A DNA stretch of 31,702 bases, taken from NCBI GenBank assembly GCA_043812755.1, contig JBDRLV010000043.1, forward strand, positions 1 to 31,702, given 5' to 3'. Under the pieces are notes generated by a model. The model was not told where the DNA came from. It saw only the letters and a program-made list of their open reading frames with translations, and did not search any database. Within the stretch, counting starts at the first letter, position 1; each line of letters opens with the position of its first letter. Source of the stretch: JBDRLV01 sp043812755. Lineage in GTDB: Bacteria; Patescibacteriota; Patescibacteriia; UBA9934; GWF2-40-263. Below, in pieces: positions 1 to 7,285 of the stretch. A program made the translations under genes and the position numbers.

Positions 1-529
1 AACAATAACTCATGCCTTCAGGACAAACACTAACTTGCTTTTCCTCAAAAATCCCAGAATCAGTTGAACCCTCCCCTGTTTTATAACTTTCGCATTGATC
101 TTTCGTCCAACACTTTGGATTACTAGATGGAAAATCAGCAAAAGATGTTGCACATACTGACATGACGTCTCCCTCAGAATCACATTTTTCTCGACATGCG
201 GGTTCGGTTATTTGTGTGTTGCCATTTTGTTTTATACCTTTTTCAGTTCTGCAAAAACAATCACATTTTGGTCCTTCATCCTTTGATGCGTCTGACTGAG
301 CATCCTCTGTGATTGGTTCACAAGAAATAACAGAGCCCCCACACGAAGCTGTACATGATTGAGTATCAGGTGTCTTCTGTGTTTTTGTCACACCAAACTC
401 TGAACATTTACACAAACACTCATCTGCAGCACTTGCACCAGATGCAAAACCTAAAAACAAAAATGGAACAACAAAAATAACAAGTAATAAGCTGTGTAGA
501 TATGTTTTCCTATTTATCAATCTATCCAT
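1..529 (-). CDS. Cys-rich exported protein, paralogue of the neighbouring pilin-like protein (3' end outside window)
   Basis: An open frame runs leftward from ATG 529 to the window edge without a stop, giving about 176 residues of a longer protein. The N-terminus is a signal peptide (basic start, hydrophobic core, cleavage expected near ASGASA-A). The secreted part has two consecutive Cys modules, one starting CLCKC and one starting CDCFCRTEKG, followed by KCWTKDQC and CPEGMSYC. The second module matches the N-terminal domain of the upstream gene (CTCFCRTEKG, KCWTQDQC, CPQGMRLCY), so the two genes are tandem paralogues separated by 23 bp and probably co-transcribed. Whether this copy also has the pilin-like membrane hairpin cannot be seen, because that region would lie outside the window. 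The function is unknown; the many Cys residues suggest a disulfide-bonded extracytoplasmic domain. Confidence 0.85.
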   Translation of the reverse strand, partial: MDRLINRKTYLHSLLLVIFVVPFLFLGFASGASAADECLCKCSEFGVTKTQKTPDTQSCTASCGGSVISCEPITEDAQSDASKDEGPKCDCFCRTEKGIKQNGNTQITEPACREKCDSEGDVMSVCATSFADFPSSNPKCWTKDQCESYKTGEGSTDSGIFEEKQVSVCPEGMSYC

Positions 530-552
530 ATTAATAAACAATTTTAATTGTA

Positions 553-2025
553 CTATTGTTTACTGATTTTTCTCCCCCACCTATCTAATAAATTATCACT
601 ATCCTGATTTAAGAAATAGCTTTCATTTACACAATCAAACCCTAAAGCTTTTTGAGTAGGTAAATTTTTTCCAAACGCACCAGACACTTTTGATAATGTT
701 GCATCAAAATATTTCATAGAATAACATTTTCCACCTAATGAACCATTGTTGCATATATTCTCTGAACAAACTCCCTCAAGAACTGTCCAAGCCTCAAAAG
801 TATCCAAATCATCTAAGCGTGCACTGTCACCCCCACTTATTGCCCTTACTTTATCATAATGAGAACAGCTTGTAACATTTCCGCAGTCAATTATGATTTC
901 AGCACATGTCCCTGAAGTCAATCCAGACAACCCACCAATATCTAGATCCCTAGCAAACACACATCTTTGATATACATCTTTACCATAACCCTTATCCTCT
1001 AATAAACCAATCTGCATTTTCTCACAGGTTTGTATAGACACGGAAAGCCCATATTCATCCAATTTCGAATTGTCAGGATTAATATCTGAACACTTGATAC
1101 ATTGAGGACCTGCCTTTGGTGTTACAATACACTTTTGTTTATTATTTCCACATGTCTTGAATGGACATACTGTTCCATCTGCAACCATGGCCCCTTCAGG
1201 AGTTGATACAACCTTTCCAAAAGTTCCACACTTCTCATTGCCACCAGACTCAATAATTATATCCTCACCCAATTTATATTTTTTATTATTAATCAAATCT
1301 TCACACCAATCATTGTCTATTAACTCAACTTTCTTTATCATCGGCATCTTTGGTAATTGCATCTTGATGAGATTTGGATTGACTGTATATAAAATTAAAT
1401 AGGAACCAAGCAAAAGTGCTATCCCAACAACAGCAGTTGTAATTCTCTTTTTTGCATTTTCAACCTCACCAGAACCTGATGATAATACATATTGAAGACC
1501 ACCAAACATAATCATTACTACTCCAAATGCAAAAGCAATCCACAATAAAAACTGATAGGCTTTCACAATGTAGTCTGCCAAATCTTTCACAATTGTTACA
1601 CTGTTTATTCCGTCTATTGGAAGCGGCACCATTAAAGTAATCGGTTTTGCTGCTGTATAACACAACCTCATTCCCTGAGGACAGTTCGTTGCTTGAGTAT
1701 TCGAAAATATTCCTCCTGCTTCATTGCATTGATCTTGCGTCCAGCATTTTGGTTCATTGCCTGGCAAATCTGCAAAACTAAAAGCACACACAGCCATAAC
1801 TTGACCATTTGCACTACATGTTGATCTGCATTGTTCTTCTGGAATTGTTGTACTCTGTTCCTTAACTCCTTTTTCAGTTCTGCAAAAACATGTACACACA
1901 GGTGCATCTGATTTAGCAGGCTCAGCAGCAAATGAAATATTTAAAAAGCAAAATAGCATCAATGTTGATGCTATTATCACAAACATACTTTTCAAATATT
2001 TCTGTTTGGAACCAAATGCGTACAT
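553..2025 (-). CDS. Cys-rich exported protein with VirB2/TrbC-like T4SS pilin membrane hairpin
   Basis: A 490-residue protein. Residues 1-34 form a signal peptide ending near NISFA-A. Residues about 43-125 are a Cys-rich module (CTCFCRTEKG, KCWTQDQC, CPQGMRLCY). Two hydrophobic helices follow (roughly 155-178 and 195-215), joined by a short loop containing GGLQYVLSSGSGEVENAKKR. This layout is typical of the T4SS pilin-like proteins that are common in Patescibacteria and related to VirB2/TrbC. A second Cys-rich region of about 270 residues follows the hairpin, so the protein is far larger than a simple pilin. The start lies 3 nt after AGGA. It sits 11 bp downstream of a DsbA-like gene and upstream of its own paralogue, which suggests that the oxidoreductase folds these substrates. 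A role in an envelope channel or pilus is inferred from the family only. Confidence 0.8.
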   Translation of the reverse strand: MYAFGSKQKYLKSMFVIIASTLMLFCFLNISFAAEPAKSDAPVCTCFCRTEKGVKEQSTTIPEEQCRSTCSANGQVMAVCAFSFADLPGNEPKCWTQDQCNEAGGIFSNTQATNCPQGMRLCYTAAKPITLMVPLPIDGINSVTIVKDLADYIVKAYQFLLWIAFAFGVVMIMFGGLQYVLSSGSGEVENAKKRITTAVVGIALLLGSYLILYTVNPNLIKMQLPKMPMIKKVELIDNDWCEDLINNKKYKLGEDIIIESGGNEKCGTFGKVVSTPEGAMVADGTVCPFKTCGNNKQKCIVTPKAGPQCIKCSDINPDNSKLDEYGLSVSIQTCEKMQIGLLEDKGYGKDVYQRCVFARDLDIGGLSGLTSGTCAEIIIDCGNVTSCSHYDKVRAISGGDSARLDDLDTFEAWTVLEGVCSENICNNGSLGGKCYSMKYFDATLSKVSGAFGKNLPTQKALGFDCVNESYFLNQDSDNLLDRWGRKISKQ

Positions 2026-2036
2026 ATCCTATATGA

Positions 2037-2783
2037 TTACTCACTAATATCAACTGGAGCCATCAAAACTTTTTCAATAATTTGAATTAGGACGTCTTCT
2101 GGAATTGAACCTGCAATACGAACACCATTTATGAAAAAAGTTGGTGTGCCCTGAACACCAGCAGCAATCCCATCTGCATAATCCTCTTGCACCTCTTTTG
2201 TCTTCATTCCGCTGTTTAAACATAATTTGAATTGTTCAATATTCATGTTTACCTCAATTGCTATCTGAATCAATCTGTCTTTTTCTAAATTTGTCTGATT
2301 TAAATATAATTTGTCATGGTATTGCCAGTACTTTCCTTGGTCGTGCGCACACTCTGATGCTTCTGCAGCCAATTGCGCTTGCGGGTGCAATTCAACAACA
2401 GGAAAATCTCGATAGATAAACTTAACACTGTTTGCATAAGTATTCGAAAATGAACGCATAACAAAACTTGAGGTTCTGCAATATGGACAACCAAAGTCTC
2501 CAAACTCAACAATCACAACTTTTGGTTCGTTACTCCCCAAGCTTGGATCATCGTCTGTAGTAACATCATAGATACCAGAAATCTGTGGAAGTGAAATAAG
2601 CTTAGGATTAACTGTCTGATTCTCAGTAAATCTAGAATCAATTTGCATTATCTCTCCTGAATTGATTTTATCAATAAAAAAAAGTACTCGCCAAACAAAA
2701 AGCCCTAGCAAACACAAAACAAACACGGTAATTATTGATACTATAATACTCCGCCTCTTGTTAGGCATTACTTCTTCGGGCAT
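2037..2783 (-). CDS. DsbA-family thiol:disulfide oxidoreductase, membrane anchored
   Basis: A 248-residue protein with one N-terminal membrane segment (about residues 10-32) and an extracytoplasmic thioredoxin-like domain. The active site is CPYC in EFGDFGCPYCRTSSF. The cis-proline loop reads VQGTPTFFINGVRI, as in the DsbA/Thioredoxin_4 family (DsbA, BdbD and related enzymes). It would oxidise or isomerise cysteines of exported proteins, and the next two genes of the same leftward operon encode very Cys-rich exported proteins, the obvious clients. The start at ATG 2783 is only about 10 nt after a TATAAT on the same strand, so the mRNA may be nearly leaderless; Met6 is an alternative start. 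No DsbB or VKOR partner is visible in this window. Family assignment is secure; oxidase versus isomerase is not settled. Confidence 0.9.
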   Translation of the reverse strand: MPEEVMPNKRRSIIVSIITVFVLCLLGLFVWRVLFFIDKINSGEIMQIDSRFTENQTVNPKLISLPQISGIYDVTTDDDPSLGSNEPKVVIVEFGDFGCPYCRTSSFVMRSFSNTYANSVKFIYRDFPVVELHPQAQLAAEASECAHDQGKYWQYHDKLYLNQTNLEKDRLIQIAIEVNMNIEQFKLCLNSGMKTKEVQEDYADGIAAGVQGTPTFFINGVRIAGSIPEDVLIQIIEKVLMAPVDISE

Positions 2784-2792
2784 AATAGAGTT

Positions 2793-2798
2793 ATTATA
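2793..2798 (-). promoter_or_regulatory. Candidate -10 box of the dsbA-pilin operon
   Basis: A perfect TATAAT read on the minus strand ends 9 nt before the ATG of the DsbA-like gene. No convincing -35 box is seen. A start of transcription 6-7 nt downstream would leave almost no 5' leader. A TATAAT on the plus strand at 2805-2810 directly abuts the small gene at 2811, so the gap could be a divergent promoter. Confidence 0.4.
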
Positions 2799-2810
2799 CC
2801 ATAATATAAT

Positions 2811-2951
2811 ATGGACTCATATATTCTTGAGGAAAAACTCGAAACAAAAAGGGTGCAGAGAAGAAAGAAAAAGAAAAAACCAACAATGAAAATGTCAGGC
2901 AAAGGAATGAAACGTTTTGCTGGAAAAAAGACTCCTCCCTTGACTAAATAA
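2811..2951 (+). CDS. Small highly basic protein, 46 aa, unknown
   Basis: An ATG frame of 46 codons ending in TAA, in the gap between the leftward dsbA-pilin operon and secG. The N-terminus is mildly acidic (MDSYILEEKLE); the rest is dominated by Lys and Arg, with a run RRKKKKK and a C-terminal KMSGKGMKRFAGKK. That composition suggests nucleic-acid or ribosome binding, but no family is recognised. No ribosome binding site is visible. A TATAAT ends directly before the ATG, which would place transcription start inside the frame, so a shorter product from Met26 (MKMSGKG) is possible. It could also be a chance frame in A-rich DNA; comparison with relatives would decide. Confidence 0.4.
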   Translation: MDSYILEEKLETKRVQRRKKKKKPTMKMSGKGMKRFAGKKTPPLTK

Positions 2952-3024
2952 CTTTTTTTTGATAGAATCTTTGCGTATTAACTTATCTCAAAAAATAGTG
3001 CCGTTAGTCAGCATTAGTCAAAAT

Positions 3025-3240
3025 ATGGAACAAATTTTAAACATTACCCAAGTCATACTATCTGTAGCGCTTATCGCTTGTGTACTTCTTCAAGCTAAAG
3101 GTACAGGACTCGGTGCCGCATTTGGTGGAGAAGGAAGTGTACACAGAACAAAGCGCGGTGTTGAAAAAAAACTATTCAACTTGACCATCGTAATTACGAT
3201 TTTATTTTTCGGCGTTGCCCTTGCTAACGCATTGATTTAA
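3025..3240 (+). CDS. secG: Preprotein translocase subunit SecG
   Basis: A 71-residue protein with two membrane helices (about 5-22 and 53-70) separated by a loop with the SecG signature: VLLQAKGTGLGAAFGGEGS, followed by the basic stretch RTKRGVEKKLF. SecG is the non-essential third subunit of the SecYEG protein-conducting channel. The frame is open further upstream to a TTG at 2959, but that extension adds an unrelated polar stretch, and the ATG at 3025 gives the normal family length. Downstream, the next gene begins after only 13 bp. No clear ribosome binding site is seen. Confidence 0.88.
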   Translation: MEQILNITQVILSVALIACVLLQAKGTGLGAAFGGEGSVHRTKRGVEKKLFNLTIVITILFFGVALANALI

Positions 3241-3253
3241 TCCTTACGCTGTT

Positions 3254-5041
3254 TTGAATTATTTTGTGAGCGAAGAGGATCTTAGTAACAGTAAATCAAA
3301 GAGAGAGAACAAAACATCGACTTTATCGTCGAAAAATTTGACGTTACGTCATATTCGTCAAGTAACAAAAAACCGTGTAATCCCTTCCATGCGCCAATTC
3401 AAACATTTCAACCAAGTTCTTAATAAAACAGAAAAAAGAATACTTCTTTCTTCAATTTTTATACTAATTATATCTTTCGGTTTTTTAAGCAGTTGGTATG
3501 TAATCACTCATAGGGTTGAAATGCCTGCTGTTGGCGGAAGTTATACTGAAGCACTTGTTGGAGAACCACAACTCATCAATCCTTTATATGCATCTGCAAG
3601 TGATGTAGACACTGACCTTGTAAAACTGATTTATTCTGGACTTACAAAATGGGATGCAAAACAAGGATTTATTCCAGATCTTGCATCAGCAATTTTTATT
3701 TCAGAAGACGGAAAAACATATACTGTTAGAATTAATGAGGATGCACATTTCCACAATGGAACACAGGTTCGGTCTCGTGATGTGCTGTTTACTATAAGCG
3801 CAATTCAAAACCCTCTTTATAGAAGTCCTCTTGCAATAACTTTTCAGGACGTTACTGTAAACCAAGTTGATGATCAAACCATATCTTTTGAACTTAAACA
3901 ACCAAACAACTCATTTCTTTCTGCATTAAGTGTTGGGATACTCCCCTCTGAAATCTGGGGCGATGTACCGCCAAAAAATGCAACATTTGCATCATTTAAC
4001 ATTGAGCCTATTGGAAGCGGTCCTTATAAATTTAAAGAGTTTTCAATAGATAAAAAGGGGTCTATTAAATCATACACACTTCAACGAAATTCAAAATATT
4101 ACAATGATGGCCCATTGATTGAATCCTTGATTTTTAAATTCTTCCAGGATTCAGATTCAGCCCTAACAGCGCTTGAAAACAAACAGGTTGAAGGAGTTAA
4201 CTATGTTCCTGCAAACTGGCTTGAAAAAGTTGAAAGCAACAAAACACTACAAACACTCAACCCACTAATGATGCGTCAGGTTTCACTTTTCTTTAATTCT
4301 GATAACAAAGCTGAACTTAAAACAAAGGAAATCCGCAAAGGCATAGCAGAAGCAATTAACAAAGAAGAAGTTGTCTCAAAAGTCCTAAATGGTCATGCAA
4401 ATGTAATATATGGCCCAATCCTCCCAAGTCTTGATGCGCAGGAAAAAACAGAATTCAGTAATGAATTTAATATTGAAAACTCAAAAGCACTAATCGAAAA
4501 AAACACTACAAAAAAAGAAGAAGAGCCTCGTTTGTCCTTAACACTAACAACAATTGAACACCCAGAATTCATGGCAGTTGCTCAATTGATTGCTCAACAG
4601 TTGAAAGAGGTGGATGTTGATATCAATATCGAAGGTGTGGCGCAAGAACGATTTTTCCCAGATGTTTTAGAATCAAAATCTTTTACACTTTTGCTTACAG
4701 GAGCGCTCCTTGGAGCTTACCCTGACCCTTATCCATTTTGGCACTCTTCTCAAAAACAAAAAGGTGGTTTGAATCTTGCGTCATATGGAAACAGAAACAC
4801 AGACAAAATCCTTGAAGACGCAATGCAAGCGGTTGATAGAGAAGAACAAATAAAAAAATACAAAGAATTTAGAAATATTCTTGAACAAGAAATTCCTGCT
4901 GTATTTTTATATCAATCAACTTATACTTATGCCATCTCATCAAAAATAAACAACATCTCAATTGATGTTCTTGGCAAACCATCGGATAGATTCTCAAATA
5001 TAACAAGCTGGTACATTAAGACGAAAAAAGTACTTCAATAA
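3254..5041 (+). CDS. ABC transporter substrate-binding protein, family 5 (peptide/nickel type), membrane anchored
   Basis: A protein of up to 595 residues. Residues 1-62 are polar and basic and presumably cytoplasmic; residues about 64-86 form one membrane helix (SSIFILIISFGFLSSWYVIT). The remainder is an extracytoplasmic SBP_bac_5 domain, recognisable from GEPQLINPLYASASDVD, DLASAIFISEDGKTYTVRI and HFHNGTQVRSRDVLFT. These proteins capture oligopeptides or similar solutes for an ABC importer. It has an N-terminal anchor instead of a lipoprotein Cys. No permease or ATPase gene lies nearby, so the transported solute is unknown. The start is uncertain: TTG 3254 gives the full frame, while ATG 3389 (Met46, MRQFKHF) would still keep the membrane anchor. 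No clear ribosome binding site supports either. Confidence 0.85.
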   Translation: MNYFVSEEDLSNSKSKRENKTSTLSSKNLTLRHIRQVTKNRVIPSMRQFKHFNQVLNKTEKRILLSSIFILIISFGFLSSWYVITHRVEMPAVGGSYTEALVGEPQLINPLYASASDVDTDLVKLIYSGLTKWDAKQGFIPDLASAIFISEDGKTYTVRINEDAHFHNGTQVRSRDVLFTISAIQNPLYRSPLAITFQDVTVNQVDDQTISFELKQPNNSFLSALSVGILPSEIWGDVPPKNATFASFNIEPIGSGPYKFKEFSIDKKGSIKSYTLQRNSKYYNDGPLIESLIFKFFQDSDSALTALENKQVEGVNYVPANWLEKVESNKTLQTLNPLMMRQVSLFFNSDNKAELKTKEIRKGIAEAINKEEVVSKVLNGHANVIYGPILPSLDAQEKTEFSNEFNIENSKALIEKNTTKKEEEPRLSLTLTTIEHPEFMAVAQLIAQQLKEVDVDINIEGVAQERFFPDVLESKSFTLLLTGALLGAYPDPYPFWHSSQKQKGGLNLASYGNRNTDKILEDAMQAVDREEQIKKYKEFRNILEQEIPAVFLYQSTYTYAISSKINNISIDVLGKPSDRFSNITSWYIKTKKVLQ

Positions 5042-5044
5042 ACT

Positions 5045-5069
5045 GAGGGTGTGGTGGAATTGGTAAACC
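5045..5069 (+). pseudogene. Possible 5' fragment of a tRNA-Leu
   Basis: The stretch GAGGGTGTGGTGGAATTGG followed by TAAACC looks like the 5' acceptor strand and D arm of a bacterial tRNA-Leu (compare GNGGGTGTGGTGGAATTGGTAGAC). It has no matching anticodon arm or 3' half and is directly followed by the complete tRNA-Leu. It may be a relic of a duplicated tRNA gene or of recombination at the tRNA. Confidence 0.4.
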
Positions 5070-5088
5070 TGTCGTCGTTGTGACATAT

Positions 5089-5175
5089 GCCGAAGTGGTG
5101 AAACTGGTAGACACGCAGCGTTCAGGGCGCTGTGGGCGCAAGCCTGTGGGAGTTCGAGTCTCCCCTTCGGCACCA
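5089..5175 (+). tRNA. tRNA-Leu (anticodon CAG)
   Basis: A complete class II tRNA of 87 nt. The acceptor stem GCCGAAG (5089-5095) pairs with CTTCGGC (5165-5171), followed by discriminator A and an encoded CCA. The anticodon stem CAGCG/CGCTG encloses the loop TTCAGGG with anticodon CAG at 5123-5125, which reads CUG. A long variable arm and the T-loop GTTCGAGTC are present. Discriminator A and the long variable arm are leucine identity elements. Confidence 0.95.
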
Positions 5176-5278
5176 CTAACGTATAAGATCCTATTTAGAC
5201 CTATAGGACATATTATTTCACGCAACTTTTGATGCGATGCATTTATGTGCACCGAACAAAGGTTACGTGCGTGGGAGA

Positions 5279-5350
5279 GCCCTACTTCGCTCTGCTTTAC
5301 CCAAATAAGCTGGTTTTGCAGAGCTTCGAGGGGTCCGGCCAAGGGCCGGA
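5279..5350 (+). other. Two stacked hairpins in the tRNA-rnj gap (possible structured RNA or repeat)
   Basis: In the 264-bp gap between tRNA-Leu and the RNase J gene, CCCT (5280-5283) and GCTCTGC (5289-5295) can pair with GCAGAGC (5318-5324) and AGGG (5329-5332), forming a long stem with an internal loop. It is followed at once by a 7-bp hairpin TCCGGCC-aag-GGCCGGA (5334-5350). No U-run follows, so it is not a standard terminator. It is clearly more GC-rich than its surroundings. It could be a 5' leader element of the RNase J mRNA, a small RNA, or a palindromic repeat. Confidence 0.45.
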
Positions 5351-5439
5351 AGAAAATTAAATAACAGTTGATCATGTTGATTGTAGTTTTGTATTTGATA
5401 CTTACACATTAACAACGACAACAATAATAAAAATATTTT

Positions 5440-7224
5440 ATGGTTCAAAAAAAATACTATAAAAAAAGGCCTGGTGGTCAACATAATCACCGACCAGATG
5501 CCAACAGACAAAAACCTGTGAATCAAAGACCAAAAGATAAATTCTTTAATAAATCAAAACCCTCAAGCAACAAAGTACGAGTTATTGTACTGGGTGGCTG
5601 CGAAGAGGTTGGAAGAAACTGCACGCTCATTGAGTATAAAGATGACATCATCTTAATTGATATGGGTTTACAGTTCCCTGATGAAGACATGCCTGGAGTT
5701 GATTACATCATTCCAAACATGAAATATCTCAAGGGAAAAGAAAAAAATATTCGAGGAGTCATAATCACTCATGGTCACTATGACCATATCGGAGCAATAC
5801 CTCACACAATATCTAAAATTGGCAATCCACCAATGTATTGTCTACCACTCACAGCGGCAATAATTAAAAAACGCCAACAAGATTTCCAAACTGAAAAACT
5901 CAATGTGCATGTAACCAAAGTCAGCGATGTACTTCAGCTTGGTAAATTGAAAGTTTCCTTCTTTCATATTAATCACAATATTCCAGACTCTGTTGGAACC
6001 GTTGTAGAAACCCCGGAAGGAACAATTGTTCACACAGGAGACTGGAAATTTGATTTTCACCCTGCAGGCGAACCGCACCCTGATTTTCAAGAAATTGCCG
6101 CAATCGGGAGAAAAGGCGTTCTGTGTATGATGGGAGATTCAACAAACTCGAACAAAGAGGGCCATCAGACATCTGAACAAGTGATTGGTGAAGAGCTTGA
6201 GTATATTATTGAAAAAGCTCCAGGTCGCGTTATCATAGGAACATTCGCTTCTTTGATTTCCCGCGTTAAGCAAGTAATTGAAATATCAGAGAAGCTAGGA
6301 AAAAAAGTTGCGCTTGATGGATACTCAATGAAAACAAATGTTGATATTGCAAAACAACTAGGGTTTATTAATGTGTCAACAAAAACACTAATAACAACAG
6401 AGGAAATACAAAAATATCCTCCTGAAAAAATCGTTATTATGTGCACAGGCGCGCAAGGAGAAAAAAATGCTGCGCTAAATCGCATTGCCAGCAATGAACA
6501 CAGAAATATTCAAATTGAACCTGGAGATACAGTTATCTTTTCAAGCTCTGTTATTCCAGGCAATGAACAAAGCGTTCAGCGCCTGCAAGATACTCTTTGC
6601 CGAAAACGAGCAAGGGTTGTGCACTATCAACTCATGGACGTGCATGCAGGTGGTCATGCAAAAAAGGAAGATATTAAACTCATGCTTTCGCTCTTAATGC
6701 CAAAGTACTATGTTCCAATTGAAGGTAATCACTTTTTGCTTCGCGAAAACGCTAGTGTTGCCTACTCAATGGGATGGAAAGAAAACAACGTGCTTGTTCC
6801 AGACAACGGGCAGGTAATGGAATTCACAAAAGATAGCGGTATGCTCACTCAAGAACGTGTTCCAGCAGATTATGTTTTTGTTGATGGGCTTGGTGTAGGT
6901 GATGTTTCACAAGTCGTGCTTCGTGACCGCCAAGCGCTTGCTGCAGATGGTATGGTAGTGATCATTGTTCAGATTGAACAAAAAACAGGGCGACTTGTTG
7001 GAAGCCCTGACATCATTAGTCGAGGATTCATCTTTATGAAAGAGAACAAAGAAATGATTGCGCAGACGCGCAAAAAGATAAAGCAGACAATTATCGATAA
7101 AGATGCAAAATCAGCAGCGGATACAAATTACATTCGAAATCAGCTGCGTGACGAAATTGGAAAATTCTTATTCCAAAAAACAGAACGCAGACCAATGATT
7201 CTTCCAGTGATCCTGGAGGTATAA
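5440..7224 (+). CDS. rnj: Ribonuclease J
   Basis: A 594-residue metallo-beta-lactamase/beta-CASP nuclease. An N-terminal basic, polar tail of about 45 residues precedes LGGCEEVGRNCTLIEY. The metal-binding motif is HGHYDHIG (111-118), where most RNase J enzymes have HGHEDHIG. HTGDWKFDFHP, GDSTNS and the beta-CASP motif VHAGGHA are present, as is the C-terminal RNase J region. RNase J has 5'-3' exonuclease and endonuclease activity and is central to RNA decay and rRNA maturation in bacteria lacking RNase E. The tail could be an RNA-binding extension. No ribosome binding site is visible before ATG 5440. The gene ends in a strong terminator. Confidence 0.93.
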   Translation: MVQKKYYKKRPGGQHNHRPDANRQKPVNQRPKDKFFNKSKPSSNKVRVIVLGGCEEVGRNCTLIEYKDDIILIDMGLQFPDEDMPGVDYIIPNMKYLKGKEKNIRGVIITHGHYDHIGAIPHTISKIGNPPMYCLPLTAAIIKKRQQDFQTEKLNVHVTKVSDVLQLGKLKVSFFHINHNIPDSVGTVVETPEGTIVHTGDWKFDFHPAGEPHPDFQEIAAIGRKGVLCMMGDSTNSNKEGHQTSEQVIGEELEYIIEKAPGRVIIGTFASLISRVKQVIEISEKLGKKVALDGYSMKTNVDIAKQLGFINVSTKTLITTEEIQKYPPEKIVIMCTGAQGEKNAALNRIASNEHRNIQIEPGDTVIFSSSVIPGNEQSVQRLQDTLCRKRARVVHYQLMDVHAGGHAKKEDIKLMLSLLMPKYYVPIEGNHFLLRENASVAYSMGWKENNVLVPDNGQVMEFTKDSGMLTQERVPADYVFVDGLGVGDVSQVVLRDRQALAADGMVVIIVQIEQKTGRLVGSPDIISRGFIFMKENKEMIAQTRKKIKQTIIDKDAKSAADTNYIRNQLRDEIGKFLFQKTERRPMILPVILEV

Positions 7225-7229
7225 AAAGA

Positions 7230-7252
7230 AACGCCCCGCAAGGGGCGTTTTC
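7230..7252 (+). terminator. Rho-independent terminator after rnj
   Basis: A perfect 8-bp stem AACGCCCC/GGGGCGTT with a GCAA tetraloop, ending in TTTT, starts about 5 nt after the rnj stop codon. Confidence 0.92.
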
Positions 7253-7285
7253 AATTCCCCTTCTTTCTGATAACATAAAGCTTGT

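Noticed and set aside
2959..3024. N-terminal extension of SecG from a TTG start
   Set aside because: It adds 22 polar residues not found in SecG and has no ribosome binding site; ATG 3025 gives the usual length and topology.
5016..5526. Minus-strand frames across the tRNA-Leu and the hairpin region
   Set aside because: They run through a tRNA gene and structured non-coding DNA and into the start of rnj; they are shadows.
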